Shown here: positions 18,357 to 26,573 of the stretch, in pieces
Layout of the letters: each line of letters opens with the position of its first letter
Numbering within the stretch: position 1 is the first letter of the stretch
NCBI RefSeq assembly: GCF_038562415.1
Contig: NZ_JBCFBA010000010.1
Location: 1-64,000, forward strand
Reading direction: 5' to 3'
DNA length: 64,000 nucleotides
Source: Solidesulfovibrio sp.
Lineage (GTDB): Bacteria; Desulfobacterota; Desulfovibrionia; Desulfovibrionales; Desulfovibrionaceae
The notes under the pieces: model-generated
What the model was told of the DNA's origin: nothing
The model's database searches: none
Seen by the model: the letters and a program-made list of their open reading frames with translations, nothing else
Translations under genes and position numbers: made by a program

Positions 18357-19076
18357 ATGTCCCCCGCAGCCCCATTGCCCCGCATCCTCCTTGTGGATGA
18401 CAACAGCGACAACCTGCTCCTCATGCAACTGTATCTGGGGGGCCAGGCCTATGCCGTGGAGGTGGCCCTCAACGGCCGCGAGGCCGTGGACAAGTTCACC
18501 GAGGCGCCTTACGACCTGGTGTTCATGGACCTGGAGATGCCGCTGCTCGACGGCTACGGGGCCACCCGGGCCATCCGGGAGCTGGAGCGGCGGGCGGGCG
18601 GCCGGCCCGTGCCCATCCTGGTGCTCACGGCCCATGCCCTGGACGAGTTCCGCACGCGGTGCGAGGCGGCCGGCTGCACGGATTTCCTGGTCAAGCCCGT
18701 ACGCAAAAACGCCGTGCTTTCGGCCGTGACCCGCTACCTCGGCGAGGCGGCGCCCCAGGCCCGCCCGGCCGCCCCGGCCTGCCCCGTCCCGGACATCGAA
18801 CTGCTGCGGCCGCTTTTCCCGGTTTTTTTCGCCACCGCCGCCGGCACCCTGGACGAGGCGCGCCGGGCGCTGCGCCAGGGCGACATGGAAGGGATGCGCC
18901 GGCAAGGCCACAAGCTCAAGGGTTCGGCCCTGTCCTACGGCTTCGACGCCCTGGGCCGGGCGGCCCTGGACCTGGAGCGGGCCGGCGAGGACGCCGATCC
19001 GGCCGCCGGCCGGACCGCCCTGGAACGGGCGACGACCCTTCTGGACGAGGCCAGGACGGCCGCATCCGGCTCCTGA
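18357..19076 (+). CDS. Receiver-Hpt two-domain signalling protein
   Basis: A 239-residue protein with an N-terminal receiver domain (residues 8-125: acidic DD at 14-15, phospho-acceptor Asp58 in VFMDLEMP, LTAHA, LVKPV) and a C-terminal histidine phosphotransfer domain with His185 in GHKLKGSA. It likely relays phosphate in a multistep pathway from an unlinked kinase. There is no DNA-binding domain. The ATG at 18357 directly precedes the receiver fold; a longer in-frame start gives an unstructured basic leader. No clear Shine-Dalgarno site. Confidence 0.88.
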   Translation: MSPAAPLPRILLVDDNSDNLLLMQLYLGGQAYAVEVALNGREAVDKFTEAPYDLVFMDLEMPLLDGYGATRAIRELERRAGGRPVPILVLTAHALDEFRTRCEAAGCTDFLVKPVRKNAVLSAVTRYLGEAAPQARPAAPACPVPDIELLRPLFPVFFATAAGTLDEARRALRQGDMEGMRRQGHKLKGSALSYGFDALGRAALDLERAGEDADPAAGRTALERATTLLDEARTAASGS

Positions 19077-19168
19077 GGCGCCCCCGACAACGAAGACACC
19101 TTCCTTCAAGGAAAAGAGACGAAGCCAAGCGGAAGAAAGGCTTGCCCGACCGGGCGGCGCCAGCGGTC

Positions 19169-19546
19169 TTAGGCCTCCGGCCCGCCGATGAGGTCGGCGG
19201 CCTTGCCCAGCAGGGTCACCGCGTCGAAGGGCTTTTCCAGCACGGCGTCGGCGCCGAAGATGGTGGCGTGGCCGAGCAGGTCCATGCCGATCTTGGCCGA
19301 ACCGCCGGAGATGGCCATGACCTTGCAGGACCGGCACTGCTCCCGCAGCTTTTGCAGCACCTCCAGGCCGTCCATCTCGGGCATGAAGATGTCGAGGACC
19401 ACAAGGTCGGGCGGCTGGTCGGCCAGCAGCCGCATGGCCTGGCGTCCGTCCCCGGCCTCGCGCACGCCGTAGCCCGCGCCTTCCAGGTACAAGCGGATCA
19501 GCGCCCGGATGCTCGGGTCGTCGTCAACGACCAGGACGGTTTTCAC
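19169..19546 (-). CDS. Single-domain CheY-like response regulator
   Basis: A 125-residue receiver domain alone: VLVVDDD (5-10), phospho-acceptor Asp52 in VVLDIFMPEMDG, AISGG at the Thr/Ser switch position and LEKPFD with the conserved Lys. No output domain, so it probably signals through protein contact. The GTG at 19546 is chosen because GGAGG lies 5 nt upstream and the receiver begins at once. It converges on the receiver-Hpt gene. Confidence 0.88.
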   Translation of the reverse strand: MKTVLVVDDDPSIRALIRLYLEGAGYGVREAGDGRQAMRLLADQPPDLVVLDIFMPEMDGLEVLQKLREQCRSCKVMAISGGSAKIGMDLLGHATIFGADAVLEKPFDAVTLLGKAADLIGGPEA

Positions 19547-19656
19547 GAGGGCCTCCGTATGCGGTTGCGCGGCGCGGCACGGAAAATCCGCCGCCTTGCG
19601 ACAGTCTATACGGACAAGGCGGTTTCGCGTCAAGGAAGGCGGCCGCGTCTCGCGGA

Positions 19657-20298
19657 TCAGGCGAAATCGTACATGTCGAGCAGGGCGCCGTCGCGGCCGA
19701 TGAGCAGCGGGTCGATCATGCTCTTGCCCCGCGACTGCCCGGTCTCCATGGACAGGGTCCGGCCGTCGTAGGCCAGGCCCGTGACGATGGCCTCCTCGCA
19801 GTACAGGTCGCTGAGGCGCTCCACGCGCACGCTGAGCTTGTCCGGGTCGAAGGGGCCGGTGCAATCCGGCAGGGAGAAGGTCATCTCGCCCTTGTCCACC
19901 GCGCCGAGCAGGCACAGCACTTCGCCCTGGCCGATGCGTTCCAGGAAATCGGCCAGGCGCGGCCGCGTCTCCACGACCTCCAGGCCGGCGACGGCCACGG
20001 TGACCGGCCCGTCGCCCGCGTCCACGGCCAGGGTCAGGCCGTGCTCGTAGCAGGCGCCGGTGCGGTGGTGGAATTTGGGGACCGACAGCCAGCCGTTCCA
20101 GGACAGTCCCAGGTCCTCGGCGTATTTGCCGGCCAGGCGCTCGTCGAAATAGAGCACGCCCCGGAAGCAGTTGCCGGCGAAATAGGGGGTGTTGTTCTTG
20201 CCCCAGCAATGGCGGTAGATTTTGCGAACGAATTCCCGCGACAGCGACGAGACGACGATCTGATCGATATCGCCGTGGGTGGTGATGTGTAGGGCCAT
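19657..20298 (-). CDS. Conserved-looking hypothetical protein
   Basis: A 213-residue soluble protein, not recognised. It begins MALHITTHGDIDQIVVSSLS and has a globular, mixed-composition sequence with CWGKNNTPYFAGNCFRGVLYFDE near residue 30 and GLTLAVDAGDGPVTVAVAGLEV mid-protein. No signal peptide, membrane segment or catalytic motif. GGGAG lies 9 nt before the ATG. The composition looks like a real folded protein. It stands alone between a response regulator and the AT-richer Mrr island. Confidence 0.7.
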   Translation of the reverse strand: MALHITTHGDIDQIVVSSLSREFVRKIYRHCWGKNNTPYFAGNCFRGVLYFDERLAGKYAEDLGLSWNGWLSVPKFHHRTGACYEHGLTLAVDAGDGPVTVAVAGLEVVETRPRLADFLERIGQGEVLCLLGAVDKGEMTFSLPDCTGPFDPDKLSVRVERLSDLYCEEAIVTGLAYDGRTLSMETGQSRGKSMIDPLLIGRDGALLDMYDFA

Positions 20299-20692
20299 GG
20301 GCTGCGTCTCCCGGGGTTGCGGTTTGCCGGCCGATACTATCCTCGGCCGGCGTTTTCGGCAACCGGCGGGCGCGCCGGCCGGCCCTTGCGCGGAAAGCCG
20401 CAAGATCACCGGCGGGTGGAATCTGCTCGGACAAAAGAATGCCCGATCCGTACGCTGTTCGGCCGAGAGGCTACGATGCCTTCCTGGCGGCCACGGCAGC
20501 GCGCCGTCCAGAAGTCACGAGGAGATACCCGCATGTCGTCACTGCGAACCATTTTCTTCCATGACCCGAAAAGCCTCATCGAAACAAAGAGGTTTTTCGA
20601 CCCAATCAAACACAAAAGGCAAGCATGACGCATATTCGAACAAGTTTTTCGCCTGTAATTATTCAAAAAATAGCGCAAATCCTGACAACGAT
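20299..20692. other. AT-richer gap with one possible micro-ORF
   Basis: This 394-nt gap flanks the mrr gene. From about 20560 base composition drops in GC, as in mrr. On the plus strand GAGGAGATACCCGC precedes an ATG at 20533 opening a 31-codon frame to 20628 (MSSLRTIFFHDPKSLIETKR...). The ribosome-binding site is good but the peptide is unrecognised. It may be a remnant of a longer gene at an insertion junction. Confidence 0.3.
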
Positions 20693-21604
20693 TCATTGTT
20701 CATCCGAAAAATAATCAGAATCGACCTTTTTAATTTCATATCGTTGCACAACAGAAACACCGACATTGTAATCGACCATAAGCTCGGTCAGCCGCTTCCC
20801 GTCAATCAATATTATCTTGGCGTCTATGGAACGAACAAAATCAGCCGCTTCCCTGGTAAAACACGATGTCGTTATAAAAATCCCCTTCTTCGCTTTCTTT
20901 CCCAGCAAGGCCCCGGCAAATTTCTGTATCTCCGGTCGGCCGACAGGATTCTCCCATTTCTTGGCCTGCACATAGATCACATCCAAACCGAGCTTATCTT
21001 CATTGATGATACCGTCGATGCCTTCGTCCGCACTTTTTCCGGTCAATGCCCCGGCATCCGTACGGGAATCGCCGTAGCCCATGGCCAGCAAGAGGTCGAC
21101 CACGAGTTTCTCGAAAAAATAGGCCGAGCTTCGGCGTATGTTTTCAACAAGCTCCCCGGACACTTCTTGCATCATTTTTTCGAAACCAAGATCAATATAT
21201 TCCTGCGGTGTTATGGCATCACCACCATTCACCACAGCCTCGCCGACGCCGGCCTTCTCCTTTTCACCTCGAAAGGCTCGAAACTCGGGATATCGAAAGA
21301 GATCCCTAATGGTCAGCAGCTCAGGAGCTTCACGCAGGAGTACGCGCCCTCTGTCGGTAATACGGTACACGCCTCGTTGCGGTGAATCCACCAGTCCGGC
21401 CTGCTTCAAATGTGTCTTCGCCCAGGCGACTCTATTCCCAAAAATACGCTGTCTTCCACTAGGGAGCAGTTGCTGGATTTCCGTCTCTGATAATTTGAAA
21501 TATTCATTTAGGCAATTTGTTATTTCGGCATTGTTTTTGGATTGTCCATCTTCAAGACAGCGAAGCAAGGGAAGCATAATTGATTGGAAGTCTGGAATGG
21601 CCAC
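20693..21604 (-). CDS. mrr: Mrr-type methylation-dependent restriction endonuclease
   Basis: A 303-residue type IV restriction enzyme predicted to cleave methylated foreign DNA. It has an N-terminal winged-helix domain (VAIPDFQSIMLPLLRCLEDG..., residues 1-95) and a C-terminal Mrr catalytic domain. The PD-(D/E)xK-like core is visible as DEGIDG (193-198) followed by YVQAKKW (211-217, Gln213 and Lys215). The GTG at 21604 is chosen because Mrr proteins start at this point and GGAGG lies 10 nt upstream. GC content is clearly lower than in neighbours, a sign of horizontal gain. Confidence 0.9.
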   Translation of the reverse strand: MAIPDFQSIMLPLLRCLEDGQSKNNAEITNCLNEYFKLSETEIQQLLPSGRQRIFGNRVAWAKTHLKQAGLVDSPQRGVYRITDRGRVLLREAPELLTIRDLFRYPEFRAFRGEKEKAGVGEAVVNGGDAITPQEYIDLGFEKMMQEVSGELVENIRRSSAYFFEKLVVDLLLAMGYGDSRTDAGALTGKSADEGIDGIINEDKLGLDVIYVQAKKWENPVGRPEIQKFAGALLGKKAKKGIFITTSCFTREAADFVRSIDAKIILIDGKRLTELMVDYNVGVSVVQRYEIKKVDSDYFSDEQ

Positions 21605-21657
21605 TGCGCATCTGCCTCCGGCTTGCAAAAGGAAACCGCTCCAACGCTGGCCCAACC

Positions 21658-21685
21658 AATATCCACAATCGGATAAGCATTGCAA
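21658..21685 (-). promoter_or_regulatory. Possible mrr promoter
   Basis: On the minus strand TTGCAA (21680-21685) and GATATT (21658-21663) are 16 nt apart, about 55 nt upstream of the mrr GTG. Matches are moderate. Confidence 0.3.
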
Positions 21686-21772
21686 GCCGGAAAGAGCGAC
21701 GGCGAAAAGGCACATGTTTTTTCTGGTCGTGCCTCCTCCCTCCGGAAGCCTTTGGATGAAAGGGCGGACCGT

Positions 21773-22600
21773 CTACAATCCGAACACCCTTCTGGCGTTG
21801 TCGCCGGTCAGCCGCCAGACCTCGGCCGGCTCCCGGCCGGTCAGCTCGGCCACGCGCAGGCAGGTGAAGGCCAGAAAGGCCGGCTCGTTGCGCTTGCCCC
21901 GCCAGGGCTCGGGCGCCAGATACGGCGCGTCCGTCTCCAGAAGCACCCGCGACAGGTCCATGGCCGCAACCGCCCGGGCCAGGGCCACGTTTTTCGGATA
22001 CGTCACCGGCCCGGGAATCGAGAGATGCCAGCCGCGCGAGAAGATCGCCCCGGCAAGCTCCGCCCCGCCGCCGAAACAGTGCCACACCAGCGGCCGGTCG
22101 CGAAAGCCCATGTCGTCCAGGATGGCCAGCGTGTCGGCCTCGGCCTCCCGGCTGTGGATGACCGCCGGCCGGCCAAGCCCCCGGGCCAGTTCCAACTGCT
22201 CCCGGAAAAGCCGCTTCTGCGCCTCGGCCGTGGCCGCGTCCCAGTAATAGTCGAGCCCGATCTCGCCCACTCCCCGAAGGCGCGCCTCGGCGGCGAAGGC
22301 CGCCGCCATGGCGGCCACGTCCCCGGGGCCGGCCTTGGCCGCGTCGCAGGGATGCACGCCCAAAAGAAAAAACACCTCCGGCCGGCCGTCGAAGCGCTCC
22401 CGGTGGGCCGCGTAGGCCGCCGGCCCCAGAAAGACGTTGCCAACGGCGGACACTCCCGCCGCCCTGGCCCGGTCCAGGACCGCGCCGACCCCCTCCTCGT
22501 CGTATTCCCCTATGTCCAGGTGGGCATGGCTCTCGACGCCGACGCACGGCAAGCCGAGCGAGGCCGGCTCCGGGCGCGGACGCGATTTCTTCTTGGACAC
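21773..22600 (-). CDS. TatD-family metal-dependent hydrolase
   Basis: A 275-residue TIM-barrel hydrolase; TatD relatives are 3'-5' deoxyribonucleases. Metal-ligand motifs are in order: SHAHLD (family usually THCHLD), LLGVHPC, GEIGLDYY, VIHSREAE, WHCFGGG and ETDAPYLAP. The GTG at 22600 follows GGGAGG at 8 nt; the longer in-frame leader lacks homology. The C-terminus ends GDNARRVFGL, as in the family. It is divergent from the MscS-like gene. Confidence 0.88.
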   Translation of the reverse strand: MSKKKSRPRPEPASLGLPCVGVESHAHLDIGEYDEEGVGAVLDRARAAGVSAVGNVFLGPAAYAAHRERFDGRPEVFFLLGVHPCDAAKAGPGDVAAMAAAFAAEARLRGVGEIGLDYYWDAATAEAQKRLFREQLELARGLGRPAVIHSREAEADTLAILDDMGFRDRPLVWHCFGGGAELAGAIFSRGWHLSIPGPVTYPKNVALARAVAAMDLSRVLLETDAPYLAPEPWRGKRNEPAFLAFTCLRVAELTGREPAEVWRLTGDNARRVFGL

Positions 22601-22688
22601 CGCCAAAACCTCCCTTCCCGTCCCCGCGTTGACGCCGGGCCAGCGGCAACGTAGGACGAAACAAGCCATTTTAAGGAGCCGACCGACC

Positions 22689-24182
22689 TTGCTTCCAAGT
22701 CTTTTCAGCCGAACCGACGCCCTGGCCGAACTGGGCCGCCAGACCCTCGACGTGGGCGGACGCCTCGTCGGCTTCGTCGCGATCTTCCTGTGCCTGGCCG
22801 CCGTCCTGTCGCTGCTGCGCCGCCGGGGCATCATCAGCCGGCCCCTGGCCGGGCTGCTGCGCTGGCTGACCGGCCTGGCCCTGCTGTGGCTGCTGCGAAA
22901 CACGCTGCCGGACGCCCCGGCCGAAAGAGCCGGCACGGCGCTTGCCGTCGCCGGCCTGGCCATGACCTTCCTGGCCGCCTGCCAGGCCGTGGACTACCTC
23001 TTCTACAAGCTGATCCCGGCCCGCTCGCCGGGCAAACCCGGCCGCCACATCCTGCAGGACCTGCTCAAGTTCTGCGCCCTGGCCCTGATCGTCGGCTGGG
23101 GCCTGCGCCAGTTGACCGACATCCAGCTCGGCTCCCTGCTGACCTCCTCGGCCATCCTCACGGCCGTCATCGGCCTGTCCATGCAGGACACCATCGGCAG
23201 CCTGTTTTCCGGCCTGCTGCTCCAGGTGGAAAAACCCTTCCAGGAAGGCGACTGGATACGCGCCGGCGACGTCGAGGGCAAGGTGACGGAGGTCAGCTGG
23301 CGCTACACCAAGGTCGTGACGCTGGACAACAACGAAGTCCTTCTGCCCAACAACGCCGTGGCCAAGGACCGGCTCGTCAACTACGACCGCCCGGCCTCCC
23401 ACCTGCGCCAGATCCTCCACGTGCCGGCACCCCTCGACACGCCGCCGGTCAAGGTCAAGTCGGCCATCCAGACGGCCCTGTCCCGGGCCGAGGGAGTGCT
23501 CAAGACCCCGGCGCCCGTGGCCCGGCTGCACGAAATCCAGGCCGACCGCGTGGTCTACGCCGCCGTGTTTTACATCGCTGCCTTCAACGGCCGCCTGGCC
23601 GCCGCCGATGCCGTGCTCTCGGCCGTGTGGTACCAGTTTCTGGAGCGCGGCATCGAGATTCCCGCCCCGACGCGCCGCGTGGTCATGGACACCCCGGACC
23701 CGGACCGCAGCCGCCCCGAAGGCCTGGCCGCCCTGGCCGACGTGGAACTGCTGTCGGGCATGACCGACGCTGACATGGACATGCTGGCCCGGGCCTCGGT
23801 GGTGCGCCAGTTCGCCCCGGGCCAGCTCATCATGGCCACGGGCGAGGCCGGCTCCACCATGAGCTTCATCCTGTCCGGCAAGGTGGCGATCGTTATCGGC
23901 GGCACGGAAGTGGCCCAGCTGTCACCGGGCCAGATCTTCGGCGAAATGGCGCTCCTTACCGGCGAACCGCGCCAGGCCGACGTGCGGGCCGTGGAGGCCA
24001 CGCGTTGCCTGGAGGTGGACCGGGAGGGCTTCCGCATGGTACTGGCCCGCCACCCCGAAATCATCGACCGTGTCCGGGCCATCTTCGCCGCCCGCGCCGC
24101 CGCCAACCGCAGCGCCGCCGCGCCCGAGGCCGTGGACGAAGCCACCAACCTTTTCGCCCGCTTCTGCAAGTTGTTTTTATGA
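22689..24182 (+). CDS. MscS-like channel with C-terminal cyclic-nucleotide-binding domain
   Basis: A 497-residue inner-membrane protein. The first 150 residues have about five transmembrane helices. The MscS core follows, with pore-helix-like SAILTAVIGLSMQDTIGSLFSGL, the beta domain EKPFQEGDWIRAGDVEGKVTEV and DNNEVLLPNN. Residues about 350-480 form a cNMP-binding domain (FAPGQLIMATGEAGSTMSFI, IFGEMALLTGEPRQADVRA). Such fusions are thought to be ligand-gated rather than purely tension-gated. A TTG start is inferred from AAGGAG 10 nt upstream. Its stop overlaps the next ATG (ATGA). Confidence 0.88.
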   Translation: MLPSLFSRTDALAELGRQTLDVGGRLVGFVAIFLCLAAVLSLLRRRGIISRPLAGLLRWLTGLALLWLLRNTLPDAPAERAGTALAVAGLAMTFLAACQAVDYLFYKLIPARSPGKPGRHILQDLLKFCALALIVGWGLRQLTDIQLGSLLTSSAILTAVIGLSMQDTIGSLFSGLLLQVEKPFQEGDWIRAGDVEGKVTEVSWRYTKVVTLDNNEVLLPNNAVAKDRLVNYDRPASHLRQILHVPAPLDTPPVKVKSAIQTALSRAEGVLKTPAPVARLHEIQADRVVYAAVFYIAAFNGRLAAADAVLSAVWYQFLERGIEIPAPTRRVVMDTPDPDRSRPEGLAALADVELLSGMTDADMDMLARASVVRQFAPGQLIMATGEAGSTMSFILSGKVAIVIGGTEVAQLSPGQIFGEMALLTGEPRQADVRAVEATRCLEVDREGFRMVLARHPEIIDRVRAIFAARAAANRSAAAPEAVDEATNLFARFCKLFL

Positions 24183-25288
24183 ACCACTGCCCCTGTCCCA
24201 CGGGACGCCCCACCCCCGCCGCCCTGGCCCTCGGCTTTGGCGTCGCGGCCCTGGCCTGCCTGCTCGCCCGGGAATTGCTCCTGTCCTTTTGCGGCGACGA
24301 ACCGGCGCTCGCCGCCGCCCTGGCCGTGCTGCCCCTGGCCATGGCCGGCGGCGAACGCCTGGCCCGGCGCGTCGGCGCGGCCATCCACCCGGCCGACCTG
24401 CTGGCCCCGGCCCTGGGGCTGCTGGCCCTGACGCTGCCGCTGTCGCTTTTGGCCCTTCGGGCCGCGCGGCCGTTTCTGGCGCCGGCCGGGACGGCTGTCG
24501 CGGCCGGCCCGGCCCTGGTCGTGGGCTCGGCCCTGGCGGCGTTCTTGCCCCTGGGGTTGGCCGCCGGCGCGGTACTGGCCCTGACGGCGGCCGCCGACGC
24601 CCGGCTGGCCCGGCCGCCGCGCCTGCCCCTGCCCGTGGTCGTGGCCGCCGGAGCCGCCCTGGGCGCGCTTTTCGTGCAGTTGGTGGCCATCCCCAAGCTC
24701 TCGCCCATCAACGCCGCTCTCGACGCCGCCATCGGCTGCTGCGCGGCCGGGGTGCTGTGCGCCGCCGGGGCGCCCGACGGACGGCGCATGGAGACGTGGC
24801 TGTCGCTGTTGGCTTTTCTCTTGCTGGTGCCGCTGCCGCTGTCCGGGATCGTGGACGAGCGGCTGGCCGCTTTTGCCTGGAGTTGCCCGGTGGAAGCGGT
24901 CCCGGCCGCGCCCGCGGGATCGGCGCCCGCCCTGGCGGCCGGGCTGGTGGCGGTCCTGTGGTCCGTGGGGCCTGTGCTCGTGGCCGGCCTGGCCCTGCGC
25001 GCCTGGGCCGGGCGCCAAGGCGCCGACGCGGCCGACCGCCTCCGGCTGGCCGAGGGAATGTGCGACGCGGGCCTGCTCGTCGGGCTTTGCTTCGCCTACC
25101 GGGCCGTGGGCGGCGACCTCTACGGCCGCCTGTCCGCCCTGGTGGCGGCCTACGCCGCCGGGCAAGCCCTGGCCCTGTACCTGCCCTGGCGGCGCGAAAA
25201 CCGCCCGTCGGCCCTGACCGCCTCCCCTGCCCTGCTGCTCGGCTACGCCCTGGGCTTCGCCCTGCCGGCCCTGCTGGCGCTTATTTAG
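24179..25288 (+). CDS. Polytopic membrane protein resembling the membrane half of spermidine-synthase-like fusions
   Basis: A 369-residue, highly hydrophobic protein with about ten helices, translated from an ATG overlapping the MscS stop. The segment ARELLLSFCGDEPALAAALAV resembles the RELL...GNE motif that opens the membrane domain of deltaproteobacterial proteins fused to a spermidine-synthase-like methyltransferase. LVAIPKLSPINAALDAAIG fits a later segment of the same domain. The methyltransferase part is absent here. Function unknown. Confidence 0.7.
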   Translation: MNHCPCPTGRPTPAALALGFGVAALACLLARELLLSFCGDEPALAAALAVLPLAMAGGERLARRVGAAIHPADLLAPALGLLALTLPLSLLALRAARPFLAPAGTAVAAGPALVVGSALAAFLPLGLAAGAVLALTAAADARLARPPRLPLPVVVAAGAALGALFVQLVAIPKLSPINAALDAAIGCCAAGVLCAAGAPDGRRMETWLSLLAFLLLVPLPLSGIVDERLAAFAWSCPVEAVPAAPAGSAPALAAGLVAVLWSVGPVLVAGLALRAWAGRQGADAADRLRLAEGMCDAGLLVGLCFAYRAVGGDLYGRLSALVAAYAAGQALALYLPWRRENRPSALTASPALLLGYALGFALPALLALI

Positions 25289-25301
25289 TTCTTCCCCTGT
25301 C

Positions 25302-25348
25302 GGGAGGTCCAGGAGGGGGTGACCCCCTCCTGGCCGCCGGAGGCTTCC
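25302..25348 (-). repeat. REP-like palindromic element, copy 1
   Basis: Read on the minus strand it has the arm GAAGCCTCCGGCGGCCAG, a central hairpin of G-rich then C-rich bases, and the closing arm CTGGACCTCCC. The same arms occur at 27512-27558 and 55312-55358. It lies between two convergent genes. Confidence 0.85.
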
Positions 25349-25351
25349 CTT

Positions 25352-25942
25352 TTACCCTTTCCCTTCTTCTCCCTCACATCCGAAGCGCCCGGGCGAAACG
25401 CCCATGCGGCGGCGAAACTGGCGGGTGAGGTGGCTTTGGTCGCAAAAGCCGGCGGCCAGGGCGGCGACGAGCCGGGAAAGCCGGGCGGCAACGGCCGCAT
25501 CGCGCCAGACCCGGGGCAAAAGGCTCGCCGCCGCCGGACCGGGGGCCGGCAGCAGGCCGGGCGCGATGGCCAGGCTCAGATAGTCGTGGCCCACGGGATG
25601 AAGGGGCGAACAGGCGTGGGCCAGGCCGGCCGGAATGACGAACCCCTCGCCCGGCCCCACGTGCCAGGTCGCGCCGGCGGCCTCGATGCGCCGCCCGCCG
25701 CTTTGGCAAAGCCCCACCACCAGCCGGGCGTGGACATGGGGCGAAAGGGCCTTTCCCGGGCCGACCCGCACCAGGTGGCAGCTGATGGCCCCGCCGGTAT
25801 CCGCGCCGCGCAGCAAGTGCTTGAGGGCCACGCCGTCAAAGGCGGGATGGGCGTTCCAGGCCAGCCCGGCGACATCGCGGGCACCCGCCGGGGTATGCGC
25901 CGAGCGGGCGAAGCGGGACACTGAATCGTTCTCCATGGACAT
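25352..25942 (-). CDS. AraC-family regulator lacking the first DNA-binding helix-turn-helix
   Basis: A 196-residue protein with a cupin-like sensor domain (LSPHVHARLVVGLCQSGGRRI and WHVGPGEGFVIPAGLAHAC, residues 60-130). It ends with the AraC signature AAGFCDQSHLTRQFRRRMGVSP. Normal AraC DNA-binding regions have about 100 residues with two helix-turn-helix units; here the signature follows the sensor after only about 30 residues, so the first unit is missing. The frame is open, so it could be an in-frame deletion or a natural short form. GGAGG lies 6 nt before the ATG at 25942. Confidence 0.75.
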   Translation of the reverse strand: MSMENDSVSRFARSAHTPAGARDVAGLAWNAHPAFDGVALKHLLRGADTGGAISCHLVRVGPGKALSPHVHARLVVGLCQSGGRRIEAAGATWHVGPGEGFVIPAGLAHACSPLHPVGHDYLSLAIAPGLLPAPGPAAASLLPRVWRDAAVAARLSRLVAALAAGFCDQSHLTRQFRRRMGVSPGRFGCEGEEGKG

Positions 25943-26100
25943 GGCGAACCTCCTCATCGCATTTCGGGCAGGCTGCCGGGATTTGGGAAAACAATCTTGG
26001 ACGATCTTGCAGTTGCGGCCTTGAGCCTCTTTACGTCCCTCGAAGCCCTTGGTACGGTGGAAGTACTTTTTTTCACAAATTACAGGACACGGTTTCCGGC

Positions 26101-26562
26101 ATGCTCATCTCCGACATCATGCGCACCACGCTCATCAAGGTCCGCCCGGAAGCGCCGGTGGGGCACGTGCTCATCTGGTACGGCGGCATGGCCCACGTGT
26201 TTCGCAACACCTACGTGGTGGACCACTGCGACCGGCTGCTCGGCGTGGTCACCATCCACACCTTCCTGTCGGTCATCGTGCCGCCCTCGGTCACGGAAGA
26301 GGCCAAGGCCGGCCGGCTCGACGGCCGCGAGGACCTCCTCGACGCCCTGCGCCGCAACATGGCCGCCATTTCCGAAACCACCGTGGGCAGCCTCATGGAT
26401 TGCGACCATCCTTTCGCCCATCCCGAGGACCTTTTCGTCATGGCCAGCGAACTGATCGTGGAAAAGGGCATCACCGCCCTGCCGGTCATCGATCCCAACG
26501 GCGTGCTGGTGGGCGAGATCACCCGGCGCATGATCCTTCACTTCCTGGTGCAAAACCTGTAG
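26101..26562 (+). CDS. Two-CBS-domain protein
   Basis: A 153-residue protein consisting of a tandem CBS pair: residues 1-60 (SDIMRTTLIKVRPEAPVGHVL and RLLGVVTIHTFLS) and 95-153 (VGSLMDCDHPFAHPEDLF and ITALPVIDPNGVLVGEITRR). CBS pairs bind adenosyl ligands such as AMP, ATP or S-adenosylmethionine and regulate partners. It stands alone without a linked enzyme. Its 5' region contains CTTTTTTTCACAAAT 21 nt before the ATG, repeated elsewhere in the window. Confidence 0.85.
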   Translation: MLISDIMRTTLIKVRPEAPVGHVLIWYGGMAHVFRNTYVVDHCDRLLGVVTIHTFLSVIVPPSVTEEAKAGRLDGREDLLDALRRNMAAISETTVGSLMDCDHPFAHPEDLFVMASELIVEKGITALPVIDPNGVLVGEITRRMILHFLVQNL

Positions 26563-26573
26563 GGAACCCGGCC

